In this document: positions 35,501 through 47,600 of the stretch, piece after piece
How positions within the stretch are numbered: the first letter of the stretch is position 1
Layout of the letters: the number at the start of each line of letters is the position of its first letter
Assembly: GCA_020284085.1 (NCBI GenBank)
Contig: JACEVL010000295.1
Span: 435,001 to 499,000, forward strand
Direction of reading: 5' to 3'
From: Aporrectodea caliginosa
Lineage: Eukaryota; Annelida; Clitellata; Crassiclitellata; Lumbricidae
DNA length: 64,000 bases
Program-made: the position numbers and the translations under genes
The notes under the pieces: generated by a model
Databases searched by the model: none
What the model was told of the DNA's origin: nothing
Seen by the model: only the letters and a program-made list of their open reading frames with translations

Positions 35501-36024
35501 GGTAGTTAACGGCGCGGTTTCGGCACCATATGTAACTAGTAGGCTAACTACCTTTTCTGACATATTAAATAATTTCTTGAATGTCACTGAACAGCATAAA
35601 TCAGAGATTTGACCAAAGCTGTCATTCGTCAGAATTCAAGTCAGGATTAAACTAGTATTGTGACGGACAACAGCGCAATTTTTGAGCTTGCTGTTGTTGT
35701 GGCTATATTATTATTGTAATCGTAAATTCCTGATTTTACAGCGATGCTTGAGAACTAAGCGCAGGGCACAAGCTTATATATGTTTGTATCTGAACGTTTC
35801 TATAGTCCTTCTTAAGAGCCTCTTTTAAAGCCTATACATGATTCATATAATTATCTGTTTGTCAGTTTGTCTCTGTCAATCTATCTGTCTATATGTGACG
35901 TGTTGTCGAAAGAATAGTTGGATTGGTGTTTCTTTCAAGCTCTGGGTTTTCTCGTCCACGACGCGGTCTCCAGATGGAAGTGATCTCTATCCTCTTTGGG
36001 AACTTAATGACTTCAAACCAAATG
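32555..36024. repeat. Right arm of large inverted duplication
   Basis: Inverse of 19732-21545, with the same order of exon 1, intron and exon 2. The intron is longer here because of an extra ~1.6 kb between about 34090 and 35700 that is absent from the left arm. Confidence 0.85.
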
Positions 36025-36050
36025 AAATCGTTCCTCCAACAATGCATTGA
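33645..36050 (+). pseudogene. CLPTM1L-like copy B, exons 1-2, broken
   Basis: Exon 1 (33645-33847; ATG at 33659) encodes a membrane segment followed by CPSDDNRCLKNYLAKTPHPL and ends with donor GTACGC. Exon 2 (35913 to about 36024) encodes NSWIGVSFKLWVFSSTTRSP and DLYPLWELNDFKPNE. Both are close to copy A. After PNE the sequence jumps into a 185-bp tandem repeat, the exon 2 donor is lost and a TGA follows at 36048. No exon 3 is present. A product of about 108 residues is possible in principle, but with one membrane segment and no rest of the protein it is most likely a dead duplicate. Confidence 0.7.
34115..35535. mobile_element. Probable DNA transposon with ~60-100 bp inverted ends
   Basis: The left end has GGTGCCG, GCGCCGTTAA, CGTGCTATTCATTATG and GCCGATCAAAACCGCGA. 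The right end (35450-35530) carries these blocks in inverse order and orientation. The element lies in the part of the copy B intron that is absent from copy A, which supports a later insertion. No transposase frame is recognisable and the target duplication is not clear. A LINE/SINE tail (minus) at about 35188-35225 is inserted inside. Confidence 0.62.
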
Positions 36051-36510
36051 GAATTTTACTTGAATGGCAATTCGAAGCACCTACTGACCAAACGATCCAA
36101 TTCAACATGAGAAATTGGGGTGAGATTAAGTCGACAATGGCCTCTTCCACACAAAAAAGCTATAATCAGTCATTTTGAAGTGCTTTCTCTTGCAGCAGAT
36201 GCGTCGAAACTATCGTCTCTAAAGCAATGCATTGAGAATTTTACTTGAATGGCAATTCCGAAGCACCTGTTGACCAGACGATCAATTCAACATGAGAATT
36301 TTGGGTGATATTAAGTCGACAATGGCCTCTTCCACACACAAAAGCTATAATCAGTCATTTTGAAGTGCTTTCTCTTGCAGCAGAAGCGTCGAAACTATCG
36401 TTCCTCCAGCAATGCATTGAGAATTTTTCTTTAATGGCAATTCCGAAGCACCTACTGACCAGACGATGATTTCAACATGAGAAATTGGGGTGACTTGTTG
36501 ATGACTAACA
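36028..36510. repeat. 185-bp tandem repeat, 2.5 copies
   Basis: The landmark AATGCATTGAGAATTTT starts at 36041, 36226 and 36411, an exact 185-bp period. The first unit begins within the 3' edge of CLPTM1L copy B exon 2 (TCGTTCCTCCA), replacing the splice donor seen in copy A. Confidence 0.92.
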
Positions 36511-38077
36511 GCACTACTACTACTACTACTAATTAATTAATTAATTAACTGTGCAAAGCCCTCATGTGGCGCTAAGGTGTTAACTATGGCCGCGCTAGAA
36601 TTGAGGGCATTCGAGGTGCGAGCGCGCGAGCAGGAACTGGACAACTGGTGTTGATTGGTCTCACTTTATTAGACCTGGTAGTAGCTAAGGCTGTTCGAAG
36701 AATGCTTTGTCGCTATATAATGGTGCATGAGTGAGACCCTTACAGGCCCCTCAAACATTTTTACCGTCAAAGGGAAGTTTCTTTATGCGTCAATCATTAA
36801 TAAACCTGTTGCCGTTATTGTTATCGTTATCGAATGTTAGACTTTAGAAGCCTCTCCACAGACGAGCAGGCTATAGGTTGCACTGTTTACATTGCTATAA
36901 TTATTTTACCGAGCCGTCTGTCACGCGTCCTTGTGGAGAACGTTTCGGTCAACAGCTCTTTATATGTCCCTGAAATTGACCTCGGATAGAAGTACAAGTA
37001 CAGAAACCTACAGAGGCCATACATTGTGTGCCTGACTGCGTCATAAATCGTAGAGCGTTTTACAGCTCTGCAAAGCTCAACAGCTCTAAATTATGTCCTG
37101 GAATTTGACCTCAGAACAGAAATGAAATAACAGAAGCTTATAGGGGCAATTACATGCTGTGCCTGGTTGAAAGTGGTTAAATCGTAAGCTCGAGATTTTT
37201 GTAGCGTCAAATACGGGTAGGTCGCGTGAACCAGCTTATTCGTAGGTGCTCAGTCAAAATAAAATCGTTAGGTAGGTATGGTCAGAATCGTTATTGTGCT
37301 CGATGTATCGACTCGATACATTTGCATTGCTTTAGAGTTGGATTCTTCAACACCGGACAAGCGCCTGTCTCTGCCTTTTGAGTTGTAATTGCAAGTGTAA
37401 TAACGAATTTATGTAACGCCAGTTGAAGAGAAATTCATTTGAATTGGCTCCTACACTGTCGGTTTGGCTCCTACAATAGAGGGTAGTGTAGGAGCCAAAT
37501 CCTATCATAAGTTATAAACTACTTTCGAATTTTGTACCGTCAATAATTGATCTCTTAAATGGCATTATGTAAACGTCCTGTTACCGTACATACTTTTGGC
37601 TAAGAACAAATAGGCCTACGAATACGTTTTGCGAACCTTTGCTTATTTTCTATTTATGAATTTGTCGTCTTTTCATGACATTCGCAGGAGTTTTTGCGAT
37701 TTTTACTATGTTTCGTTAGTTTTCCTTCCTTTACCCCAAACAAGTATGGGACAATTACAGTTGCGTGCACTCAAAGCAACTGGCTAGGTTCATGCTTCGC
37801 TGGATTGTCTCTCTATTTATCGTCTGGTCTTGTCCCTATCGGGCCACCGTCGCCAATGTAACCACTTCTCAACACTCGGCTTAATGCCAGGCATGGCGTG
37901 CCTTATTATGCGGCCGATAAAATGTAATAGACTGAGCTTGAGAGCTGGTTTTGGGCAGGCTCTCTCTCTTGTTTGCTCTGTGCTTGAAATAGGTAAACTT
38001 TCGCAGGCGAGAGATCGTTCTGGTTGTGATCGCAGCATTCGCCTGTGCAGTTGTGTTTTATCTTCTGATGAGAAAAC
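36511..38077. other. P450 upstream flank; diverged tandem duplication
   Basis: Two related blocks start at about 36951 and 37079 (ACAGCTCT...ATGTCC.G.AATTTGACCTC...CAGAA), a ~128-bp period. ATTAATTAATTAATTAA lies near 36530. A hairpin is at 37444-37498. No TATA box or transcription start can be fixed with confidence. Confidence 0.5.
37444..37498. promoter_or_regulatory. 14-bp perfect hairpin with a third copy in the loop
   Basis: TTGGCTCCTACACT (37444-37457) pairs with its inverse at 37485-37498. The loop carries another TTGGCTCCTACA (37464-37475). It lies about 600 bp upstream of the P450 start codon. A regulatory role is only a guess; it may also be a small foldback repeat. Confidence 0.4.
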
Positions 38078-41000
38078 ATGGCGATTGGCTTCTTCCTCGT
38101 AGTTTGGCCTTTGGTGGCCTTCGTCGCTCTGTTGTTTGTAACTTTCCTCATTTACACGGTCTACATTTACGTGGTTCATCGTCGCTACGAACACCTTCCA
38201 GGTGCACCGTACTCTAGGCAAGTGTATACAGCAACTGTCTTCATTGTTTGTCTGTTAGGAACGCATAATATGACTGTCATATTATGACAGACAGACAGAC
38301 AGAGACAGACAGACAGAAAGTAAGCAACGTTAAAATGTTGGGACACAAAAACAAACAGACAAGCAGATGTACATATACATATATACATAAATACATACAT
38401 GCATAATTGTTATGTTATCCTGCCTAAAGATGAGGACAAAGTCAATGTCGTATGATAAAATATATATTCTCATAGATAAAAGCAATTAAACATAATACCT
38501 GCGTACCACAGTCTTCTGTCTTTCACTTGAGACGAACACCAACACAAAACGAAGCCTTTCGGTGGGTCGAAAAACAGCGACCAGGGCTGCCGACAGAAAT
38601 TCCGGGCCCCTAGGCAGAGCAGTCATGGGCCCCTAACTATCCTTAGACTTTATGAGAATTTTTTAAACAAAACTGAAATAATTATAGTGCAGATACGACT
38701 CTACAAAATTATATTTATATGTGCAACTATTGTAGTTACGTGTCCGTAATAATATATTTTAAAAGGCATAAAATCATAAACTTTGTATATCTGATTATAA
38801 TATATTTCATAAGTTGATTGCGGGCCCAGCCCGAGCCCCTAAAAGTCGCCGGGTCCCTGTGCATTTCCCCCCCCCTGTCCCTCTCTCGGCGGGCCTGACA
38901 GCGACACCGATAGCTAAGACCTTCAGTTACTAAACTTAGTCTACCTTAAGTATACAATGGTAGATGTGGCACATCTTACTCTAAACGGCAACAGGCCAAC
39001 GAACGAATGCCACACTCCTTCTGCAACCGCCTATAGCCCTATACTATTCTCTCTTTTATACTACGGTCCCTACCGACACTCCTAGATTAGACCTCAGACA
39101 AGCATGACTGCTTTATTCTCAATACATAGTCTCTTTTACAAGCAAGTATAATGTCAATTATTCCACATAGTCTGTGGTGGACTAAAGTCCCTGACTATAG
39201 ATAAGTATTCGATAAAAGTAAGAATATTCTTTATTTGATAAGGTAGCCTACAGGTAGCATCTTACAACATAATGCATACAAACCAGAGTTGTATTGTCTC
39301 GAGACACTGTCTCGGTATCGAGACGTCTCGAGACAGGTTTTTGATGTCTCGGTCTCGGTCTCGGGCCCCACTGTCTCGGTCTCGGTCTCGGTCTCGAGAT
39401 CATTTCTTGACTTTTTGGAAACTGTCTCGAAACGAAAGTCTTGTTCTCTTGTAGAAGCGGTCTCCAAAGTCTCGGTCTCGGTCTCGAGTTTTATGTCTCG
39501 TATACAAGTCTGATACAAACAGAGATATTATGTACATGTCGTATACTGTATACATACATTCATGCACCCATGCAACCTTGCACACAGACTTTAAAACATG
39601 CACATATGTATACTGTATATAGAAAACACTTGGATACATACACACATGTGTAGGGGTTGACTTCTCTGGCACCAGATCATTAGTGCACCCAGACACAGAC
39701 TCAGACACTCCAACCGTAGAGAGTGTGGAATTACAGGCCACTGAACACGGACCGACTGACTGAGTCCAACAGGCAGATAGAAGCAGACAGACGAAGATAG
39801 ATAGAGACAGGCAGAGAGACAGACTAGATATGAGTTGGCCACTATGGCCAGTATTCCTGATTACGTTATCAAACTAGGCCTTCATGACAGTCCAGCTAAG
39901 CCGAGCCGCTGACTTCTTTCTGCATATATAATCGCTGTCTTAATAGTTAGGGTTCAGACCGTCACATGAGCAGTACAAACTCCGCCACTGTTTGTACTCT
40001 ACAGCGCCAGTCCCAAGCCAGGATAAAGGAGGAGGGCGACGCTATAATGATCTTTGTTATCACACAGTGTCGTTAAACTGAAACTACTACAAGCAGTACG
40101 ATAGAACTGTCGAGTGTTCAGTGTTGTTGTCACCATTGATGAATACTGTTTGTGACTGCAATAAACGACATTAACTTCTGCTGGGCGTCTTCGATCGTCA
40201 ACAGCCTCTGGGCCCGTTGCCGGGTCATGGCCGAGGCGCGAGCAACGTTTATGCCGGCCTCATCGTGGTCAGCGCCGACAAACGAAACGCTCCTGACTAA
40301 GTTACACATGTAGAAACATAACTTGTCCTCGTCAATACTTCATACACTACACATGTATACAAACAAACGAAACTATATCGGTCCATCTTTCTGGAATAAG
40401 CCGCACAGCAAACCGCGCCACGAGCTATACTTGATTAGTTTCTATTGCCCTTTTGTGCGCTTGACAACATGCAGGACAGACAAGAAAGAACAGTGAAGGT
40501 AGACTGATAGAGAGACAGAAAGTCACAGATACAGATAGAGTAGCCTAATAAGATCGAAGAATTTGAAAGGGTCAGGTCGAAAATTTATGGGTCGACTTAT
40601 GCGCAATGTGCACTTGTATGCGAGTATGTACAGTACCTTGTTTATTATTTTCTTTTATTGTTTTCATTTACAATTGTGAGTGAATAAATAAAAGAATTTG
40701 CTACACAGAATGCAAAGAAACTTCCCTTTCTGTGAAGACATAGCATTATGTATTATCAGTGCTTTTTCTAGAAAAAAGGTTCCGGAACACAACAAATTCA
40801 GAACAGCTATAGGCTAGAGGCATATTTTATGCCAATATTTCAATTTCATATGTATCAATATCAATAAACACTGAAAGCACTGAAATTAAATTAAAGTAGG
40901 TCTATCTAACTAATTTAAATAATTTTTTATTAAAATTTAAATTAACTAAATTATTTTCTAATAGCTGAAAAGAGGTCCCGGAAGGCCGCTCCGGACCGCT

Positions 41001-44000
41001 TCGGCTGAAAAAGCACTGTTATTATTCTGTAACAGGTGGACTTGCATAGTTAAATTTTACTTGCTGTAGCCTACTAAGTTTTGTTAACAATCGATTGAAA
41101 TAAAATAATCAGCAATGAAATGCAATTTGACTTGTGCCAAGGCGGCTCGTACAGCATACTGTAAAGGGCCCGAAATATCCTAAGGGACTGAAGGGAAGTG
41201 GTCTTCTGCCGTATGAGGAGATCTGCGTTGATGTGACCGAATCTTAACCGTGGCTTCATGTGTTATTGTGTTTCAGTTTCTACCTAGGCCACGTGGCTGA
41301 GCTGCGCAAATATTATACCAAAGGGGTGTTCATTGGCCAACTGTTCCACCAATGGTATTTATTAACATGGCATTCATATTATTAGTAGTATTAGACTTCC
41401 GCATCCAAGTAGGCCTACAGTATGCGCGGATTTGTTGGCAACTAAACTGCTTTACCGTAACCTTAACTATTGATGTTCCCTTAATTTCACTTGAATTATA
41501 AACTGTCACTTGCCAAAGTTGGCAATTTCATGCTGTTACCAATGTTACGATCATAATTATCAGACATGTCCTCCGATATTCACATTGGCTTCCATCAGAA
41601 TATAGTAATTAATTTCAGAATCGCTCGACTCACTTCTATCGTACATTTGAACAACGCTATTCGTTCTCAGCTTCCGTTGCGATTTGCCAGTTTAGTATAG
41701 GCCTATTTGTTTGTTGCATTAGAGAGACTTAGCGTTGTAGACCAACACATTGTAGATATGTGGCGCACATGGTAAGCTATTACTATAATCTTTATGACTT
41801 TTACTTGTTTCTTCCAAAGGCATGAAACATATGGTCCGGTCCTGAAGTTCTACGTCTTTCACCAGTGCTCCGTTATAATCGCTAGTCCGTCAATCGTCAA
41901 GGTATGGTTTAGTCGTATCAATAACAACAACAACAACAACAACAACAACAACTACGACAACTACTACAATTTAAATACTACAGCAAATAATAACATCTTT
42001 TACCTCGACTTCATCATCATCATTGTCGTTGTCGTCATCGTCATTTTTATTTCCATCATTACAGTCATCATCTGTGTTTATTAGCGCATTCTTGATTGAC
42101 TTTCGTAACTGTATCAATAAGAAACTTATGTTGTCATGTGGTACTCAGGATGTCCTGACAAAGAGCAAGCTATTCATGAAAACGCCGAGAGTTTACGAAC
42201 AATTATTTAAACTGTACGGAGCTAGGTGAGTTGATCAGCTCAAACAATCCTCTGAAATAATTTAATTAGGCCTAAGCGATTATTTTAATCATCTGTAATT
42301 ACTAATACAGAGGACGTCAGAAGAAGAGATGGATAGATAACGTACTGGAGGACATAGAAGACAGAGGATGGGACTTAAGAAGGGCAATAGAACTCGCAAG
42401 AGACCGACCGAAATGGAGAAGTTTTGTTAGAGCCTCATCGTCAGCGAATACTTGACGGAGGAGAAAGAAAGAAAAGAATTACTAATATAGTAAATTCCTG
42501 CTTTGGCCAATCAGCTTTCGTATTGTAATAGGCCTATTTATATTTAAAACTTCCTACTTCAATGACATAGGCCTACAGTTCCTTTTATGTGCAGCGGATC
42601 GCTCTAGAAGCAACCTGTTTTCTTAATTGATGCATGGAATTTTGTAGTTTGAAGGAAATTTCGAACTGGGTTGTGTAATAGGGGTTGTGTATTAATGACA
42701 GTACACGCAACAACACTCCGGATTGTTGGATTGTGTTGAGAAGCTCTATTTGAAAAGAGCATTACACTAGTCAAGTTTTATGTTTACAGTTGCTTAACTA
42801 TGATAAGTGAAAGTGCCTATAGGCGCATCTTACAGCACCCTCACTTATCTCACCTTACGTTATTTATTACACACTTTTCCGTTAAACGCCTACATGTGTG
42901 TTGTGATTTGTTCGCTCTCTATCCAGGTTCATGGGTAAAGGTCTTGTGACACAGACGGACCACTATGCCTGGCACAAACGCCGCGTTGCTCTGAACCCAG
43001 CCTTCCACAAAAAGTAAGAAAATAATAATATGCAGTGGCGTAAATCAAGGGGGACAGAGGGGGACTATCCCCCAAAGTTTTGACTGGTCTATCTGTCCCC
43101 TCCAAAGAACGCAAAAATCCGGCCCCCGAAAAAATCTGTCTCCCAAAGTTAAGTACAGATTTTCACCCCTGATAATATGTGGGCTAGCTAATTCGGAATT
43201 TGACTGCAGTGTTGGAAACTTTTTCAGTCGTCTGAATATATAGGCCGACTTGGTTTTTTGGACCAGAAATTTATTAACATTTTGTTTGATTGTTTTGTTA
43301 GGTACCTGAGGATGTTCATGAGTCAGTTCAACAGCGTTGGTGACAAGTGGGTGGAAAACTTGTCCACTTTAGCCGAAGGACAGACGACCTTCAATATGCA
43401 CGACCACCTGTGTCGTGTAACACTGGACGCCATCAGCGAGGCTAGTCTTTCAATGCGTTAAACGTAATCTTCTTTCGCCCCAGTTCATTCATTCATTCAT
43501 TCATTCATTCATTCATTCATTCATTTCAGATATTTATATAGCGCCTCTTTAAGATTTCTACTCAGAGGCGCTCCCGACTACAGCGCGGACACTGAATCGG
43601 AGTTTTACGCCGAAGCGCATGAGCAATTGCGAGTGAAGGACTTGCCCAGGGTCCCTACGCGGCAGCTTGAGGTGGATTCGAACCCGCAACTCTCCGGCTG
43701 CAAGGCACCAAATATACCCTGAGGTAGATTCGAACCCGCAACCCTCCGGCTGCAAGGCACTGAACATACCTCTACACCACCGCGTTCACAACTATACAGG
43801 AAGACAGTATCACTAACTTTCTCTTAAGAATCTTCTATTTTTATAGAGCTATTTCAAGAAATTGCGGTTGCTTACAGACCTTCATTCGGTTACGTTACAC
43901 TGAACATATTACACTGCACTAACGCACTGTTTCCTTAGACTCTGTGCAGCATACATTTGCACGGTGGCCGATTGGTTCGAGCGCTCGGCCTGTAACGCGG

Positions 44001-44581
44001 AGAGTACGGATTCGAACCTCGTCCGAGACGGTTACCGTGTACTGTATAGGGATCGTGAGCAGTTCCTTCACTCGCAATTGCTATGCGTTATCAATGTTCT
44101 GTTGTATGGTCGTGTGCACTTCGGAACTTTGGAAGAAGGGCAATAATGATAGCACACAGTTGCATTGTATTGTATAACTGTCTTAACATGCACTTGTTTA
44201 GATCTGTTAGATTGTCATAAGGATAGAGAGCACCTTTGCTATAGTTACCTCAAATGCACCATGCTAAGCGTTCTCATGCATACATTAATTGCAACCTAAA
44301 TAAAATCCGGAGTAGCGTCGTTATGCGACCACCTGAAACGTATCGCAGCCATGTAATGTATTTTCATACCATCATTATAATTGACGGACGTTTTTTGATG
44401 GCCGGGTTTGTGATTGGTTGTGCAGGTGGCCTTCAACTACAAAATGAATGCAGTCGCAACGAGTAGCAACGTTTACCTTGACCACATCCTAAACGTCTTG
44501 AAAGGAACCGCGAACGCTGTCAGGGATCCTATGGACGAGGCAAGCGATAAGATAACAGTGATAACAGCTGCAGGGATTTTG

Positions 44582-44622
<41 letters not shown>

Positions 44623-47600
44623 TCTTTTCTTTAATAAGCGCCTGACAAACGCACTGCGCTGTAACATTCACATGTTATGCAATTTAAATCTTAACTACTA
44701 ACAGAACAGACAGCCTGCAATACAACAGCGCTAATAGCAGCCTACAAAGCATATCCGCCCAACGGGGGCTCGAACTCGGTACCTCTCGGTCTCTGTGCCA
44801 GATGTTATCCAATGCGCCAATAAGGCATTCATCGTTCTTGTGCTGATGTAACACCGATGACTATTGTAACGACGAAAATAGTAACACTCTTCACTGTCAT
44901 TCTCGTCATGATTAATCGTTTGAGTCGTGAAGGTCGTCTTCTGATAACCATCATTCTTGCCATCACTTTTTCTTTGTCTTGAAGCCGACGCCCGTCTTTT
45001 CTCTGCGGTCCTGATGAACCCGGGCCACTTACTGCAAAGCTTAGAAAAGGCAGAGCCAGAAAATGCTCTGCACACAGCCACAGAAGCCACCACTGTAGCC
45101 CGCTTCATGTACGCCACGCCTGTATGAATGGTGGGGCTTTGCCACCGCAGATGACAGAACAAGGATGGAGCGACTGCTGCGCCGCGCATAGCGATTGGGG
45201 TATCTGCCGGAGATGGCACCCAGTGCGGAAGAGAGGGCCGTTAAGGCAGACGAGGGCCTCTTTCGTGCTGCTAGGACGAATGACACCCACGTCCTGCGCA
45301 GCTTGTTTCCCCCGCTGTTCGCGCCTTCGTCAGAGGCCTCATGAATTCAATCTGCAAGCTAAGGACGACCGTATTTTTATCCCAAGAATATCGACAATCA
45401 GTAAACTCTGACCCACAATCTTTAAGCCAAAAATGACGCTCTAAAGACATTTTCAGTTCAGTTGTAGTCCCTGTTCTGTTCCCTATGGCGGAGTGTCAAC
45501 TGGTTTTCATATTAAATAATATATATATAATAAGTATATATAATAAGTATATAATAATACTTCCACCAAAAATGCCCCACCAATATACCCTGCGACCGCG
45601 AACTCACGACCGTTGCCTACCTCTTGCAGATAATCTACAGCACAAGACGTTTCTAAGTAGAATGTTGCACTCATATTGACAGCTGATTGTTTTAAGACTT
45701 ATGTACACCAGAGTGCGGATATGCAATTGGTTTGATAAAGAATATACTTATTTATCATCAGTTTTGTCGTTATTCGTGTTGTATCGGTTGCAGTGGTATC
45801 CGAGCAAGAGACAGTTTCGTAAGAGCGTTGCTGAATCGGTGGTCTTCTTGCGAACGCTAGGAGCGAAGCTGCTGCAACAGCGAAGAGCTCAGATGGCCAG
45901 CGGAGAAACTGTTCCAGAAGATGTGCTCACTTACATCATCAGAGTCAAAGGTAAGAATTTAAGGCCATCCAAGGGCTATACGTACGATTTAGAGGAGAAC
46001 CGTCTAGGCGTATACCTCAAAGGTTAAGAAAATCCAGAGTCTTATGGACCATTTCAATGGGCTCTTTCACCGGAACCGAGTTATGAGAAGCGTTATACGG
46101 ATTTAAGAACCGAATTCATAATTTCCCATTACACGCAGTAACGTTTATCTCTACGTCTTTGCCAAAATAAACGAGTAAGATTACCGGTGATACATGTTGA
46201 GAAGCCCTATACGGAGCAAATTGCGTCTAAGACTTTCACTGAGACCCTATGAGATGACGGCAGAACACTAGCGATGTAAACGGGCCGGAGAGCTTAAACT
46301 CGCTTGTAAAGTAAAGTAAGTAAAGTATAGTCTTTATTACTCCATTAGCAAACGCACAATGGGGCAATAGTTACATCCATGTTAACTTGAAGAATAAAAC
46401 TAGGAAACGCAGACTTGAAAAAAGAAAAATATGCACGTGTTGCTGGAATTTGAATACGCGCCATTTTGGCCGCCTTCTTGGGCTGACATCCAGCTTGCGA
46501 GTAACATAAAGATGTGCAGATAATAGTGAACCTTAGAAGACGCCTTTGTGATCATTTAGTGTTCATGTCTCTCTTGGTTGCTGATGCAGGTGAAGCGGGA
46601 GATGCTTTGACAGATGAAGACATCTTGGATGACTTCATAACATTCTTCGTCGCTGGTCAGGAGACGACGGCCAACGCCCTCTCCTTCCTCTTCAGCGAAA
46701 TCGCAAGAAGACCAGAAATCGTACTCAGGTAGGCATACCAATGTGGTAGGCCTACTTCTGTCTCTGCCTGTGCTCTTAAGACTTTTCTTTTCTCGCGGGG
46801 CTTTTCGCACTGGGAGCGCGTCTCATTAGGTCGTACTCTGAGAGGCACTTTGTAAATCCGTAAATACAATACAATACAATACAATTTATGTATCACAATC
46901 AAATCTTTCAGTATCATCGCATCCTGCAAGACTTCTGGCGAGTTCTGTCCGTCGATTTAAACCCATTTGAATCTGGATAGCTTGTTAATCTTTGCAAATA
47001 TTTTAGTGTCTATAAATTTACAACTTCTATAGCTAAATAGTTTGTAATGCACAACCGATAGCGGACCAAAAACGAACCGCAATCAGGTCAAATTAAGACG
47101 ACAGAAATGTATATGTTAGTGCAATAAAAGTAGACCGGTCCTAACCAGGGTGGGATTTGTGATTGACAGTCGAGATGGGGATTATCTTTGGGCCGGAGCC
47201 AAATTTTTGTGAAGAAAATATGTAGTCGGTAGGAAATGATTCGAATCAGCGGGAAACAAAAGTTACCTCTAATGTTGTAACTCAGTGGTGCCGCAATTTC
47301 AGTTATGGCCACTTACCGATTTTTACCCCACCATTTGCCTATCGATTTTCTTTTGACTAAGCGCCTGTGAATAAGCTGGGTCCCTCGACTTCGCTTTCTT
47401 GGATGTTGTAGAAATCTCGTGACTGCCATTATTTTATTATCGCTTTTAGATTGCAAGAAGAAGTGGACTCGGTGCTGGAAGGGCGGGATTCCATCACCTT
47501 CGACGATCTGAACAAACTGGAGTATGTCGGACAGGTCTTCAAGGAATCTCTTCGTCTCTATCCACCTGCTCCAGGAACCACTCGGATGAACACACAAGAA

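Noticed and set aside
37817..38221. Minus-strand frame of 134 codons overlapping P450 exon 1
   Set aside because: Antisense to a supported exon, with no family features; a shadow frame.
39231..39518. Frame with Glu-Thr-Glu-Thr repeats
   Set aside because: Translation of the GTCTCG hexamer array inside P450 intron 1.
43440..43465. Extension of P450 exon 6 to a GT donor at 43445, avoiding a GC donor
   Set aside because: It puts exon 7 out of frame with an early stop, and loses the exact-length match to CYP46A proteins.
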